Position numbers and translations under genes: made by a program
Shown: piece by piece, positions 36,576 through 50,200 of the stretch
Numbering within the stretch: position 1 is the first letter of the stretch
Layout of the letters: each line of letters starts with the position of its first letter
NCBI GenBank assembly: GCA_026874595.1
Contig: CM049311.1
Location: 65,203,953-65,267,952, forward strand
DNA from: Sipunculus nudus
Taxonomy: Eukaryota; Annelida; Sipuncula; Golfingiida; Sipunculidae
Direction of reading: 5' to 3'
DNA: 64,000 bases
Notes under the pieces: generated by a model
What the model was told of the DNA's origin: nothing
Databases searched by the model: none
The model's input: the letters and a program-made list of their open reading frames with translations, nothing else

Positions 36576-37561
36576 GTAAGTCAGATTGTCTGGTAGGTAG
36601 CAGCATTTCTTTTACAGGCTTCCCAGTTGTCCTGGAATAAGGGAAAACCTGGAACCTCTAGGAAAAAGTCAGCGAATATGAGGAAAATGTCTCAAATCAG
36701 GGAGACTGATTAGCCCAAAAGAGAAATTGGTTTTAATGTTATGTCTGATGTTCAATCAGCATACCCACTGGATGAAAGTCTTTCGTGTATCAAAAAAATA
36801 GAAATGATGATCCTAGAAATTTTTAACTTTATCATCAGCAACCCAGGGAAAATCAGTGAAATGGTGAGAGCAGTGATTTACAATATCACTGAGTCAGATT
36901 CAGGGGAATTAAACATTATAAAACCATTGTTTTCTCAGATTAATGTAATGAATCCATTTGACACATTGGCAAATACAACAGATAAACAGAAAAAGGGATA
37001 ACGTCCAATTCAGGTAAAACATATTTCTACTTGTTATTTATTTATAGCTTTAAATACAGAATAATTGGTTAATTCCCATTAGCAGTGTGGCAAACTTTTG
37101 CCGGCATCTTCAATTTGAAGTTCAAAAAGTCAATACTTAATTTGATGCAGGGGGGATGAGACATTGGATCCTCAGATTGATGAGAAAGAATTGGATCATG
37201 AGACAATCAATTTTCCAACATTCATTAGTACCTCTTTAACATGGAAAATGCAAGCATTCTAAAATCCATTTCATTTCAGATGAAGAGTTCACACAGCAAT
37301 AAAATGTGTTAACCATCTGTTACAGCCACTCTTTTTAAGCCTACTGGGAAACTGTTTCCATCTTGTTTTAATCTGGATTTCATTTTAACTTGCCATTTAA
37401 ATGTATTTTGATTCTATTTAAGACGTTTTCTCATATGATTATGGTTTCCAGATTGTAGTTTGTATAACTGTAGATTAGAGGTTGAATCCTATTTTGTTAA
37501 AGAACAATGTTGGATTCTTTTTTCTGAAGATTGTTGATAATTTGTTTTCCAATAGATCAGT
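36576..37561. other. DENND5 intron, no recognised feature
   Basis: No gene or repeat supported. An open frame at 36741-37001 has no family resemblance or splice context. Confidence 0.5.
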
Positions 37562-39060
37562 TTTTTACTCAGCTGACTGAAAGTCACATTAGTTACAGAG
37601 ATCACTCTTTATCCGTCCTCCGTCCATCTGTCGGTTCGTCCATCAACAGGACACAAGTTGTAACTGCTGGACCTGGAATTTTCTAACTTAACATTCTGGG
37701 AGGTCCTAAAATTAGGTCACTGTTTCCTATATTCTCTTGAGTTATGGGGCCTTTTGTACACCCCATAATAATAAAAAATTTGATACAAAAGTTCCAGTAT
37801 CTGAATTATTCACACATTCATTACCATGATTCTTGCCATGCATATTTATCATTGAAAGTGTCATCAGTTCCTGAAAACCAGTGGTGCCACCTTTATTTTT
37901 TCTAATTTGTATGCATTTTTTTCTCCATTTTTGACACCTACAGATGAAGCAGTCTGGCTGTTAACAGGGCACAAACCATAACCAGTCCTTTTAGCAAATC
38001 TCTGAGCTAATGCAATGGTGTGGCATTATCTGTCAGCCATTATCTGTAGGTTAACCCATACTATCTCAAAAATGGCATGAACTAGCGTCACCAACTTTTA
38101 TGCAACAAACCAGTCATCTGTCTGCATTGACTTAGATTTAAAGGGAAAAAGCTAAAAATGACCTTAAAAAATTTTCTCCGAAACTGTGCAGCCAAATAGT
38201 TCAGTATTTCACAGAAATAATCCCAGAAACAATCTCTCTCAATGTTCAAATGGTTCCAGTTCAGTGATTTTTGGCTGAGTTACAGGAAGCTGAACTTAGT
38301 CCTCTGGCCAAAAAAAAGCTTACTAAAATTAGAATCTCAGAAACATCAGGAGCTATCATCACCAAATTTTATGCAAATGTTGGTCACATGAGCTGATTTT
38401 AAATTGAGTTAATGGTGGGCCCACCTGCAGTGACATTTTTTTGTAAGGGGGTCATCAATCATCAGTACATTAGTCCATAATTTCTCAGGAACAGCAGGAG
38501 CTAGCATCACCAAATTTTATGCAAAAAGAAGTCACACGTCTAATGTTGTGTGATTGAGCTTTTTGTGGCACCACCTTTTACATGGGAAAAGCTAAAAAAA
38601 ACCTTTGGAAAATATTCTCCTCTGAAATCAGTCAGATTGTTCAATATTTTACTGGAATGATCCCATAGATGAGCACTTTCAAGTTTTTCAAATGGTTTGG
38701 GTTTGGTGAATTTGGCTAAGTTACAGGAATATGAACTTAGCCATTTTGCCAAGCAAGCATACTTACATAAATATCTCAGAAATGACAGGAGGTTGCATCA
38801 CCCAAGTTTTGTACAAATCTTGGTCACATGACTCATATTTGAAATCAAGAATTTTGTGGTGCCACCTACATCAACCTGTTTTTTGGGGGGGCAAAAACCT
38901 AATTTTAGACCTTTTTTAGCTTCAACATTAAAAATTATTTTTGATGAAACTATCAAGAGGAATGGTTAAATTTTTTACAAGAATTATCCTAGGGTAGGGT
39001 TCTCTCAATTGTATAAGAATAGATCAAGTTCATTGAGTTTTGGTGGAGTCAAAGAAAGCT
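37562..39060 (+). mobile_element. Degenerate F1-type element with ~280-bp units
   Basis: The eroded head is CTCAGCTGACTGAAAGTCACATTAG followed by ATCCGTCCTCCGTCC at about 37610. Three or four diverged units span 38080-38990 with phrases such as AACAGCAGGAGCTAGCATCA, GTCACA and GTGG.GCCACC. No tail was found. Confidence 0.55.
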
Positions 39061-39340
39061 CAAGTAAATCAAACTGAGGGCTGCAATAGTCTTATTCTGC
39101 AAAACTGTTGTTTCAAATTCTGTAACATAGCACAAAAATGACTCTTAGGTGGCCTTTATTCAGGTTTATGTAAATTATTTTTTCCTGAATTATTGGACCT
39201 TTGACAATAAAAGGACTGAGATACTTTGGTAAACAAAGATAGTTGATTCATTGTAGTAACAGTCTGAGTACTGTGGGTATATAAGCAGAGCTGTGTGAGG
39301 TAACACAAGTGATTGGTGTCCATATCCAACTTATGTGTAA

Positions 39341-40184
39341 TAGTGTTGGGATGATATGGGTTTTTGATATCATGATAATTATTCAAATTTTATCGCGATA
39401 TACCGTGATATCGCGATATTTTTAATTATATATAATGGCATTAATAAGCCTTCAGTAATGATATTTATAACAACCGCCTTTGTCTTGACCTTATACAAGG
39501 GGTAAAGTATTAATATCATTTATACCTATTGTGCCAGTACCACAGAATGACTCATTAAGTGATGTAAGTTGCATGAAGGTCCTGCAGGTGTGCAAGCTTG
39601 AGGCGCAGGAAGTCCTGCCCCCATCGTCAAATCACGCTTGTCAGAACTTTCCATCAGTTTCCTATAGCTACATAAAAGCCGAAGAAACCCGGCAAATTTT
39701 TGGAGAGCGTGTCATACCAATAATGGCTAAATATACCATCCCAATTTTATATGGCAAAATATGCAACCTGTATGGAATGTTCGATTCAGTTGTGACACTT
39801 TTATTTTGACATTTTCGTTCTATGCAATAAAAGCATAAATATGTGAATTTATTGCTCTTACATTACAATGTTATTTTGTCCTGGAATTCTCAGGCTTAGG
39901 TCCTCTCTGATTCATCCTGCTACTTCCGGATATTTCCGACTAATCCCGAAGTCTGTAAGCACACGGTTTCACCCACACGTGTGTATTTAAATACATGTGG
40001 TTTATGAAAATTAATGTGATTCTCTGAAATAAATTTATTTTGAACCTCAAGGGCTTGCTTGTGAACCAAAATCGTGAACAAAACTGATATCGTGGTATCG
40101 CGATAATAGTAAAGTTGACGGTATGATAACCGTAGCTGTCAGATATCGTGATAATACCGTATTCCGGTAACCGTCGCAACCCTA
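39341..40184 (+). mobile_element. Non-autonomous hAT element, 844 bp
   Basis: An exact 8-bp target duplication, ATGTGTAA, flanks it (39333-39340 and 40185-40192). The ends are inverted with mismatches: TAGTGTTGGGATG on the left, GTCGCAACCCTA on the right. Subterminal TATCGCGATA / GATATCGTG palindromes occur near both ends. These features match hAT elements (8-bp duplication, TAGNGTTG termini). The internal frame at 39531-39809 resembles no transposase I recognise. Confidence 0.88.
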
Positions 40185-40231
40185 ATGTGTAATATAAATC
40201 CATGAATATAATAAACATGTATTCTGATTTT

Positions 40232-41847
40232 ATGCTCAGTTGACTGTAAGTCAACTGAGGTATAGGAATGGCACTTTGTTCGTCGTCCGTCTGGCCGTCT
40301 GGTTGTCAATTAGCAGGGCACAAATCGTAACTGCTGGTCCCAGAAACTTCTTAGTGAATATCCAAGGAGGTCAATAAAAAATCTCCTTGGAAACCTGAAA
40401 TTAGGTCACTGCAACCTAAATTGTCCAAGCTATGGCGCTTGTAAGAACCCCCAGAATAATAAAAAATTTGATACAAAACCTCCATATCTTGATAATTAAT
40501 GCATGGATTGACAAGAAACTTGCCTTGAATATTGACCATGACTAGTGTTGTCAGTTCCCAAGAAGTGGTGGTGCCACCTGTATTTTTCTTATTTTTATGA
40601 ACATTTTTTTATATTTTTACTATAAAATGACAAAAATCATATCAGTTTCTCAACTGTAATTCCATGTAGTATCTCAAAACCTGGTGTGTTTATTTATCGC
40701 AAGTGGATGCCCTATAGTAAACACAAACTGTCTCTCTGTTTGTCTGTCTGTATGTCCATCCGTCCATCCACACAAATTTGTTTCCAGATGATAACTTCAG
40801 GTTTGATTGACATATGGATTTCAAACATGACTTTCACATGGCCCACCCAAAAAAGAAAGAACTTGTTTGATTTTTGAGTCATGAGTTCAAAGGTCAAGGT
40901 CACAAGACTCACTTATTTAAAAAGATTATGGCTGCATTTTAAGCCAAGCTTTTCATCCCAAACCCGCTGTCTTGCACATCTAGCTGACTTGCCAGTATAG
41001 GTAGAGCTTAAATGAATTTGGGGTTACAAGGTCGAAGGTCAAGATCACAGGGGCCAACTGTGAACAAATTAGTTTCCAGATGATAACTCCAGTTTAGTTT
41101 AACATATTGGTTTCAGACTTAACTTATATATGGTTAACCACTAAAGTAAAAACCCTGTTGATTATGAGGTCCAAAGGTCAAGGTCACAAGACTCACTTAT
41201 TTAAAAAGATTATGGCTGCATTTTAAGCCAAGCTTTTCATCCCAAACCCGCTGTCTTGCACATCTAGCTGACTTGCCAGTATAGGTAGAGCTTAAATGAA
41301 TTTGGGGTTACAAGGTCGAAGGTCAAGATCACAGGGGCCAACTGTGAACAAATTAGTTTCCAGATGATAACTCCAGTTTAGTTTAACATATTGGTTTCAG
41401 ACTTAACTTATATATGGTTAACCACTAAAGTAAAAACCCTGTTGATTATGAGGTCCAAAGGTCAAGGTCACAGGACCCATTTCTTTAAAAGGAATGTGTA
41501 TGCTTTTCAAGCCAAACTTTTCATCACAAACCTTCAAACTTCAAGATATTACACACCTGCCAAAAGGGGAAGATTCTTTCTAATTTAGGGTCATAGGGTC
41601 AAAGGTTAAGGTCACCAGGCCCACCCATTCACAAAATAGTTTATGGATGATAATTCTGCTTTGGCTAGACAGATTGGCTTCAAATTTTATATATTAATGA
41701 CCCAACACTTGAGTAAGAAACATTATGATTTTCAGGATCCAGAGGTCAAAGGCAAAGGTCACAGGACCGTCATTCTGAAGAAAAAAAATTTTTTAATATC
41801 CTAATAGACAAATACAGCTGAGCGTTATGACCCCTGGGTCCCAAGTT
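40232..41847 (+). mobile_element. F1-type element with AGGTCA-rich core
   Basis: The head is a perfect 11-bp-stem hairpin (CTCAGTTGACT GTA AGTCAACTGAG, 40234-40258), then a GTCCGTCTGG run. The core switches at about 40680 to units like F3, with AGGTCA direct repeats. A 284-bp segment is duplicated in tandem. It ends with CAGCTGAGCG, TGACCCCTGGGTCCC and AAGTT near 41847. Confidence 0.7.
40888..41455 (+). repeat. Two identical 284-bp tandem copies
   Basis: 40888-41171 and 41172-41455 look identical by eye, and a third copy begins for about 16 bases. Each contains AAGGTC half-sites and a CATCCCAAACCCGCTGTCTT segment. Confidence 0.85.
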
Positions 41848-43006
41848 CTTTGTATAGGCATTTTTTTTTATTTAAAAAATTGTCGATAAAAAATCATATT
41901 AATATGTCAGCATGAAAAAAGCATTGTAGCCATAGTCTTTTAGTATGTGTAAACAGATTTGGCAACAGGCCAAGATTTTGTCTATATCTATAAATAGCTT
42001 TGTGGACAGCCAACAGACCAAGTTTCAGTCTGTATCTATTATAGCTTTGGCAGATTGCCAACTGTATAAGATTAGGCGACAGGTCAAGAGTTCAGTCAGT
42101 ATCACTTTAGGCAACAGGTCAAAAGTTCAGTCAGTGCAGCAAGGTACATGTCATTGAGGTCAAGTATTTTCTTTGTGCAGTAGCTGCACCAGGAACATTA
42201 GTTTCTTTCACTTCTGGGCAACTGCCTTTATCAGTTGAGCTTGGTCATCCTAGTGTACCTGATCAAGAGAAGTTTTATGTATCAGCCTAAACTTTTGGCC
42301 TGTCCATGCATCTTTTATGGCTTCCTCGTACACAAGACAGCTATTTCTGAGGAGAGAATTGATTTTCAGCCTGAAATTGTGCATATATCTGTTCATCTCG
42401 GATAGCTTCATCATATACAAGACTTGTGGCACCACCTACAATTGTTTTTTGGTTGTGCACATCCATTCCTGTATTTCAGGAGTGACGTTTGTGTAATTGG
42501 TGCGTGTGTTCAGGTTCAAAATGTTTAGTACTTACTTTGTTAATGCCACATGCTTGAAAAGTAATCATGTAAATTCAAATAACATTCAAGCATATTATCA
42601 TGGAAGCATTATACCTGATGTATATCCCATGTATATGCACGTTTGCATTAGGCCTGTAGGCCTTGTTTGGATCTTTACGAAAAGTACTAAAATTTCCTAT
42701 CAGATGTCAGCAGCAGGTACTGTTCATATAATTTAAGACGGACTTAAGCATATTTGGTGCAGTTGGTCACACTACAATACCCAGAACACACTTGTTCTAC
42801 AACATGTCACTCAGCATGAACAGTCAATACACACAGGGACATGTTCTGCAATATGTTCTGCACAAATATGTTAAAAACTACGTTCAGCCAACATATCCTC
42901 CAGAATTCCTTCCTTAATGTGTCTTTTTGTCTCCTGCTTCCCAGAACGAGAGACATTGATTTGGGTTTGTCTGTCTGTCTGTCCCTCTGTCTGTCTGTCC
43001 ATAAGG
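41848..43006. other. Intron sequence with weak repeats
   Basis: Degenerate GGCAACAGGTCAA.AGTTCAGTC phrases occur at 41960-42130, a GTGGCACCACCTAC tail-like stretch at 42426 and a (GTCT)n run at 42965-43000. No gene is supported. Confidence 0.45.
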
Positions 43007-45971
43007 TTTTTAGCTCAGCTGAGTATAAGTCATCTGAGCTACAGTCGTGGTCCATTGTCCGTCGTCCGTCCGTCTGTAAGACTGGCACATTTCGACACCA
43101 TTGGACCTATGAATCTGAAATCGCCGTACAGTTAGATGTCCCTAAAATCTCCTACCATGCCGAAAATTGGGTCAAAAGGACTTCGTTCCTTCAAGATATT
43201 AAGGAAAAACCTCAATTTTTTATCAGAAATCTATTTTCACACTTCAGGACTGCCTAATATCAAAACCACTCATCTGGTTTTCTTCATATATACCATAAAT
43301 ATTCCTCTATTTAGTTCCTATGTACATGCCAGAAATTAAGTCAGTATTATTTAATTTTAGAAAGTTATGGGCCCAAACATAATGGACTTTGTAAAAAAAT
43401 CAGGAAAGATATTTGGTCACTTAAGACCAAAAGTGTTAAAGGTAGGGACTTTTTTAGCTCAGCTTACTATAAGTCATCTGAGCTATAGTCGTGGTCCTTT
43501 GTCTGTCTTCCGTCCGTCTGGCGTGCCGGCCTGCTGTCCGGCCATTAACAGGGCACGTTTTAAAACCGTTGGACCTACGAATCCAAAATTCTGCATACCA
43601 TTAGATGTCCCCAAAATCTCCTACCATACCGAAAATTGGGTCATTAGGACTTCGTTCCTTCAAGATATTAAGGAAAAACCTCCATTTTCCAGAAAAAAGC
43701 CATTGTTACACTTCAAGGCTGCCTAATATCAAAACTACTGATCTGTTTTTGATCATATTTAGTATTCATACTCTTCCATACATTTTCTGTGCACATACCA
43801 AAAATTAAGTCAGCATTGGGTATTATTTTGAAGTTACGGGCCCAAATATAATGCAGTTTTTAAAAAATCAGGAAATATATTTGCTCTTTTTACATGAGAA
43901 TTGCTGAAGCTAAAGACTTTTTTTCAGGAATGTAACTTTATTTAATCAAGATTCAATTGTTTACCCAAAATTAGATCTGAATTTTGCAAATTTTTCAAGT
44001 AATTAGCTTAAATAAAAAATCAATACCTTAAATTTTGTCCAACTTTGGCAGTGGCACATTTTTTCCCTGTAAGCACTGTTGATTTAATTTTCATAGCATA
44101 TATACATAAAGATTTAATCTTTAAAAATCTGAAATTTCAAAGCAATTGTTTGAAAAGAGTAGCTTTTATTCAAGTTTTCATACATCATATCAAGTGTTGT
44201 TTACATCTAGCCCACCTAGTAGTACACTTGCTGTATGTAACCCACCCCAGGCAGCTTGGCTTGGCTCAGCTAGGCCACTACTAGCAGGCTTCCCCTCTGC
44301 CCTGCACTCAACCCCCCCCTCCTCCCCCAGCTGGTGCATAAACTAGATGAACGTTATAATTTTCTGTATTTTATTTTATTCTTGGCTATGCTAAATTTTA
44401 GATTTTGTATTGCCACCAGGGTTACAATGATTCAAGTGCTCATTTAATTGTGTCCACAAAGTTATGTATTGCTATGAAAGTGTGGATGTTCATCAGATAA
44501 GTAATGCTTCACTTCAGAAGAGTAAAACTTCTCTGGGTGTGAAATTGACTATTAATTCCAGTAATTAATTATAGCTGAGATTGTAATTAGCATAATGATA
44601 TTGTTTATCCCTCATTCAACCAACAGTGTGTATACTTCATTTGAAAAGATGTTTTTATTTTATCAAATTTACTGAATCTTTTATTTTATTTCAGTGAATA
44701 AAATTAAGCATGTACTGAAAACTCCAATGTGCAAAACTTTTTAATAGGGATTCAGGGAATAATTTTGTAGATGCCATGTTTTGGCATTATTTTCTTTTAT
44801 ATTCAGTTTAATCATCTGATTTAAAAATAATAAAATATATGTGTATGCATAATATGACCCAATATGAGCTACAGTATGGATATATAATGATTGCAACTTA
44901 GAATTCTAATATTTTAACTTATATTTTCAGTTTTTTTATTACAAATTTACAATACTTGTAAATAAAAAAAATTAATCAGATAAAAACTATTAATGGAAAA
45001 AGTGGGTATGCTAAAAAAAATAGGCTTATATATAAACTTAAATGCATTATTCCCTTGAGAGTGAAATAAAGGTATTTGTCCATTCTGTCCACTTGCTTGT
45101 CCATCTGTAAATTTTTCATATGCATCACAGTATCTCAAAACTTTTACTGTTTTTCTTCATGACAGTCTTGTCAGAGTATTAGTTTGCAATCATATATTTA
45201 GAACTTTACTATAACCAAGTAGGAGGGCCCCTTTCCTCTTAGCTTCTCATATGCTTTTATAAATGAAAAACATTACAATAGAATATTTTTCATATTTTGC
45301 ATTTGCAAAAATTTCAAACTTAAGCTGGCGCCTTGACCCATGGGACCTTTGTTTATATTCTGGATTCTCATTGGAAACATCATTGTTTGGCTAAAACTGA
45401 ATAAATACCTGACATTGTGAGAATACTTTGCAAATGTATTTGAATACGAATATGAATATGTACTCCATTATAAAATTTCTTGCATAAGAATGGGAATTCT
45501 GGTAAAAATGAAAGTATTTGAATACCAGTGCAGATACTTTCAAAATGTATTCATGAATGCATTCATGAATATATTCTTTAATATTATTTCAATAATCATT
45601 TCAGTTATATTTTATTTTAAAAAATCATATGATTTTCTTATTATTTTTTTTTAATAAAAATTATATTGGCTCAATATTTGTTATTAAATTTTAATAAATA
45701 GTTAAACTCTTTTATTATATGTGCTGCTTATAAGTTATATGGCCAAGTCAAAATCTGTGTGACAATAGCACTCCATTGTTAATAAAATAAATGAAATCAA
45801 TCCTCTTCCCTGTCTCCAAAGATACTATCAAAATCATACTTAAGCTAAACACCAGCAACTCATAATAAAGCTTATATTTATTACCACACAAAACAAGCAT
45901 GTGCCTCTTTCCCAAATCATATTTTTCATCATATATAACAGCTGAGCGCCGTGACCCATGGGTCCCTTGTT
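43007..45971 (+). mobile_element. F1b element, second copy
   Basis: Heads (AGCTCAG..AGTCATCTGAGCT) lie at about 43012 and 43457, both followed by GTCCGTCCGTCTG-like runs. Units at 43130-43440 and 43600-44060 match 14938-15400 and 15618-16100. The tail, 45350-45971, matches 16803-17417 and ends with CAGCTGAGCG, GTGACCCATGGGTCCC and TTGTT. It is non-autonomous; sequence between 44340 and 45350 is not shared with the other copy. Confidence 0.65.
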
Positions 45972-47278
45972 TAAATAGCTACAACTCTTTCTTAGTTGCC
46001 TTTGACAGCACAAAACACATGACACCCTCCTTAGACACTGTGAAACCATGGACGGTCACATGATCACCTGATAACATGATCAGTTATTATATATGTTTTC
46101 ATAATGCTGGGCCTGATGTTGTGTGACAAGTCGTAGGAAAAAGAAACATGTTCCTTCTTCTGTGACTTGTTGCCTGACTCATTGAATGGTGTGACTTCAC
46201 CTCATAGGCAGTGCACTTAACCCCTTATATGGTGGGACATGTCACAGAACAAGAGAGTTCTATTACTGGTCATAAAACAAGTCGTACCCTCTATGGCAAT
46301 CTTTATAAATAGACATAAACAATTCTGCACCTTTATCTATATAAGGTCCAAAATTTCATCACTGTCCATGCCTGAAGTATCATTCTACCCACAGGATCAC
46401 TGAAACAGATACATGTAATTTTTTAGGTACTTTGTTCATAAAGCCTACAGACAAACTGACATGGGTGGTAACATAACCTCAGTCTAATGCACTCTATGGA
46501 AGAAGTTCTGAGTAACTGTAATATGTATCTCTCTGTCACAGCTCATGTTTATTATTGAGAATGTACAAGCCCTCTATACTATTAACCTTAATGTAATGTA
46601 GTTGCTTCACTTTAACTGTCCTCCAAAGTTTCTGTGATTCGTCTGTTTTGCAGCAAGCACCCTACCAGGTTCATCCTATTGTATTAATCTTTATTTAGTT
46701 TTAATAAGCTTTTTTGTTATTTATGAATACTTTCGTTGTCATGTCCTGTTAAATACAATCCCAAATTGAGGCTCTCTTATTGTTTGTGTTACCTGGTACA
46801 AGTGTAGTGTTTGACAGGTCAGTGGTGCCCTTGAACAGTCAGACATGACAGGTTTGTATGCATATTTTTATTCTTTTATGAGTTACAAAAGGTAATTCAC
46901 GATTTAGGCCCATCCGTAATATAGCTAGCATTGAGAGTTGGTGAGATGGTACTGTTTTAGGAAGGTTCGTCTATGTGTCTGTTAGTGTACCACTTGCCAG
47001 TTAACAATATGTAGCTCACAGGCTGGTACTTTCAAAACTAAAATTTCACAAAGAAATCAGTTATGATATTTCTTGAATCTTTCAGACTTGGGTGAATCAA
47101 TGCAGAACTTGGTTCTTGATTTATGCAAATTTTAGGCCAAATGAAATGTGAATGGTCGCACTCATACCTTTATAGTGTACAAAAAACAAAGGCATGATTT
47201 CTTGAATCTGATCATGATTTTGATTTTTATAATGCTCTAAAGTCCGAAATATTTTTTTCAGTGGACCATAAACTATGA
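45972..47278. other. DENND5 intron, no recognised feature
   Basis: Single-copy-looking sequence with no exon or RNA gene that I can support. Confidence 0.5.
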
Positions 47279-50200
47279 TTTTTTAGCTCAGCTGACTGAA
47301 AGTCATCTGAGCTATAGCGATCACTCTTTGTCCGTCGTCCGTCTGTCCGTCTGTCCGTCCGTTAACCAGGCACAAATCGTAACCGCTGGACCTAGAACCT
47401 TGTAACTTGGGATTCTGAGAGGTCCATAAAAAATCTCCTTGGAAACCAGAAATTAGGTCTCTGTTACCCATATCCTTCGAGCTATGTGGCCCCAAAGTAC
47501 CCCCCAGAAAAGTAAAAAATTTCATACAAAAACTTCAATATCTCATTAACTACTTGACTGATGGTCATGATTTTTGGCATACATATTGATCATGAGATGT
47601 TACATCACTTCCTGCAGACTGGTGGCGCCAACTGTATTTTTCGATTTTTTACGAATTTTTTTCTCTATTTTTGAGACCTTAAAAAATGTGAACATCTGTT
47701 AACAAGGCACAAATCATAAAGACTGGACTTAGAATCTTAATTCTTGACACACTGAGAGGTCCATGAAAAATCTCCTTGGAAACCAAAAATTAGGTCTCTG
47801 TTACCCATATCCTTCGAGCTATGGGGCCCCAAAGTACCCCCCAGAATAGTAAAAAATTTCATACAAAAACTTCAATATTTCAATAACTACATCACTGATG
47901 GTCTTCATTTTTGGCATACATATTGATCATGAGATGTTCTATCAGTTCCTGCAGACTGGTGGCGCCACCTGTACTGTTTGATTTTTTACGATTTTTTCCT
48001 CTATTTTTGAGACCTTTGAGGATGCTGTCATCTGTTAGCGTGGCACAAATCGTAACGACTGGACCTAGAATCTTCATTTTCGACACACTGAGAGACTTAT
48101 GAAAAGTCTCCATGGAAACCAGAAATAAGGTCTCTGTTACCCATATCCTTCGAGCTATGGGGCCCAAAATTACCCACCAGAATAGTCAAAAATTTCATAC
48201 AAAAACTTCAATATCTCATTAACTACATCACTGATGGTCATGATTTTCGACATACATATTGATCATGAGATGTTTCATCAGTTTGTGCAGACTGGTGGCG
48301 CCACCTGTATTTTTCAATGTTCACGAATTGTTTTCTCCATTTTTGAGACCTTTAAGGATGTAGTTATCTGTCAACAGGGTACAAATCGTAACGACTGGAC
48401 CTAGAATCTTCGTTCTTGACACACAGGGAGACCCATGATAAGTCTCCATGGAAACCTGAAATTTGGTCTCTGTTACCCATATCCTTCGAGCTATGGCACT
48501 CCAAAGTACAGCTCAGAATAATGGAAAATTTGATACAAAAGCTAAAGTATCTGAACAACTAATGCAGAGATAACCATAATTGTTTGCATGGATATTGATC
48601 ATGGAGTGTTTCATAAGTTTCTGCAGACTGGTGGCACCACCTGTATTTGTTCGTTTTTTTTTACGAAATTTTTCTGTATTTTTGAGACCTTTAAAGATAT
48701 GAACATCTGTTAACAGGGCACAAATCATAAAAACTTGACCAAGAATCTTCATTCTTGACACACAGGGAGACCCATGAAAAGTCTCCATGGAAACTTGAAA
48801 TTAGGTCTCTGTTACCCATATTCTTTAAGCTGTATGGGTCCAAAATACCCCCCCCCCCCCCAGAATAATGGAAAATTTGATACAAAAACTGCAGTATTTC
48901 AATAACTACAACACTGATGGTCATGATTTTCGGCATACATATTGATCATGAGCTGTTCCATCAGTTTCTGCAGACTGGGTGTGCCACCTCTATTTTTTTT
49001 CAAAATTTTACAAATTTTTTTCTTTTTTTTGAGACCTTTAAAGATGTGGTTATCTGTCAACAGGGTACAAATCGCAACAACTGGACCCAGAATCTTCATT
49101 CTTGTCATGCAAGGAGGCCCATGAAAGGTGCCTGTGGAAACTTGAAATTAGGTCTCTGTTACCCATATCCTTCAAGCTATAGGACTCCGAAGTATCCCTC
49201 AGAATAATGGACAATTTGATACAAAAACTGAAGTATCTGAACAACTAATGCAGAGATCACCATGATTTTTTGCATGGATATTGACCATTAAGTGTTTTTA
49301 TTAGTTTCTGCAGACTGGTGGAGCCACCTGTATATTTGTATCCGCCAAAACGAAGTTTTGCGGATACTATGTTTTTGACCGAGTTCCTCCACCGCGGCGG
49401 CGTTCGTTTCCAGAGAGCTCCTCGGAGACTAATGGACCGATTTTTCCCAAACTTACACCTATTATCGGGTCACATGTGAACTGGTGCCTAACCAATTTGC
49501 GTTGACCTCTGACCTTTCCTCTCTATCCAGTGTCCATTTGTGGGTCTGTTTCCACTCATAAACCCTCATATCTCGGGAACCGTTTGACCGATCAGGAAAT
49601 TAAACTGATACAAATGTAGCCCTTGGATTGCTTTATAACATACACAAAAAATGGTGGCGCCACCTGTAACCATGTTTGCACAGTGTCCATCTGTTCATCT
49701 GCCTTGGGTTAAAATCACTCATATCTCTGCAGTGAATTGACTAATTCACCTGAAATTCGTCATGCGTATACATCCAGGATAGCTTTCTTGATTTTATGAC
49801 AGGTGGCGCCACCTACATTCACGTTCACGCTGATGACATCCAAGCTTATATCTTGGGAACCGTTTGACCGATCAGGAAATAAAATTTATACAAATGTAGC
49901 CCTTTGATAGCTCTGTAACATACACAAAAAAATGGTGGCGCCACCTGTAACAATGTTTGCACAGCGTCTGTCTGTTAGTCTGCCGTGGCCTAAAATCACT
50001 CATTTCTCTGTAGTGGTTCGACATAACTGCCTAAAATTTTGCAGGTTTATACATCGTGGACAGCTTTCTTGATTTTATGACAGGTGGCACCACCTACATT
50101 CTAGTTAACGCTGCACACATCCAAGCTCATATCTCATTTGACCGATTGGGCCAAAATTTTGCATGTGTTTAGATCTCACATAGGTCTTTATCATACACAA

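Noticed and set aside
39531-39809. 92-residue frame inside the hAT element.
   Set aside because: No hAT transposase motif or dimerisation domain is visible; treated as non-coding.
42841-43257. 138-residue frame spanning a (GTCT)n run and an F1b head.
   Set aside because: It crosses an element boundary and encodes repeat-derived text only.
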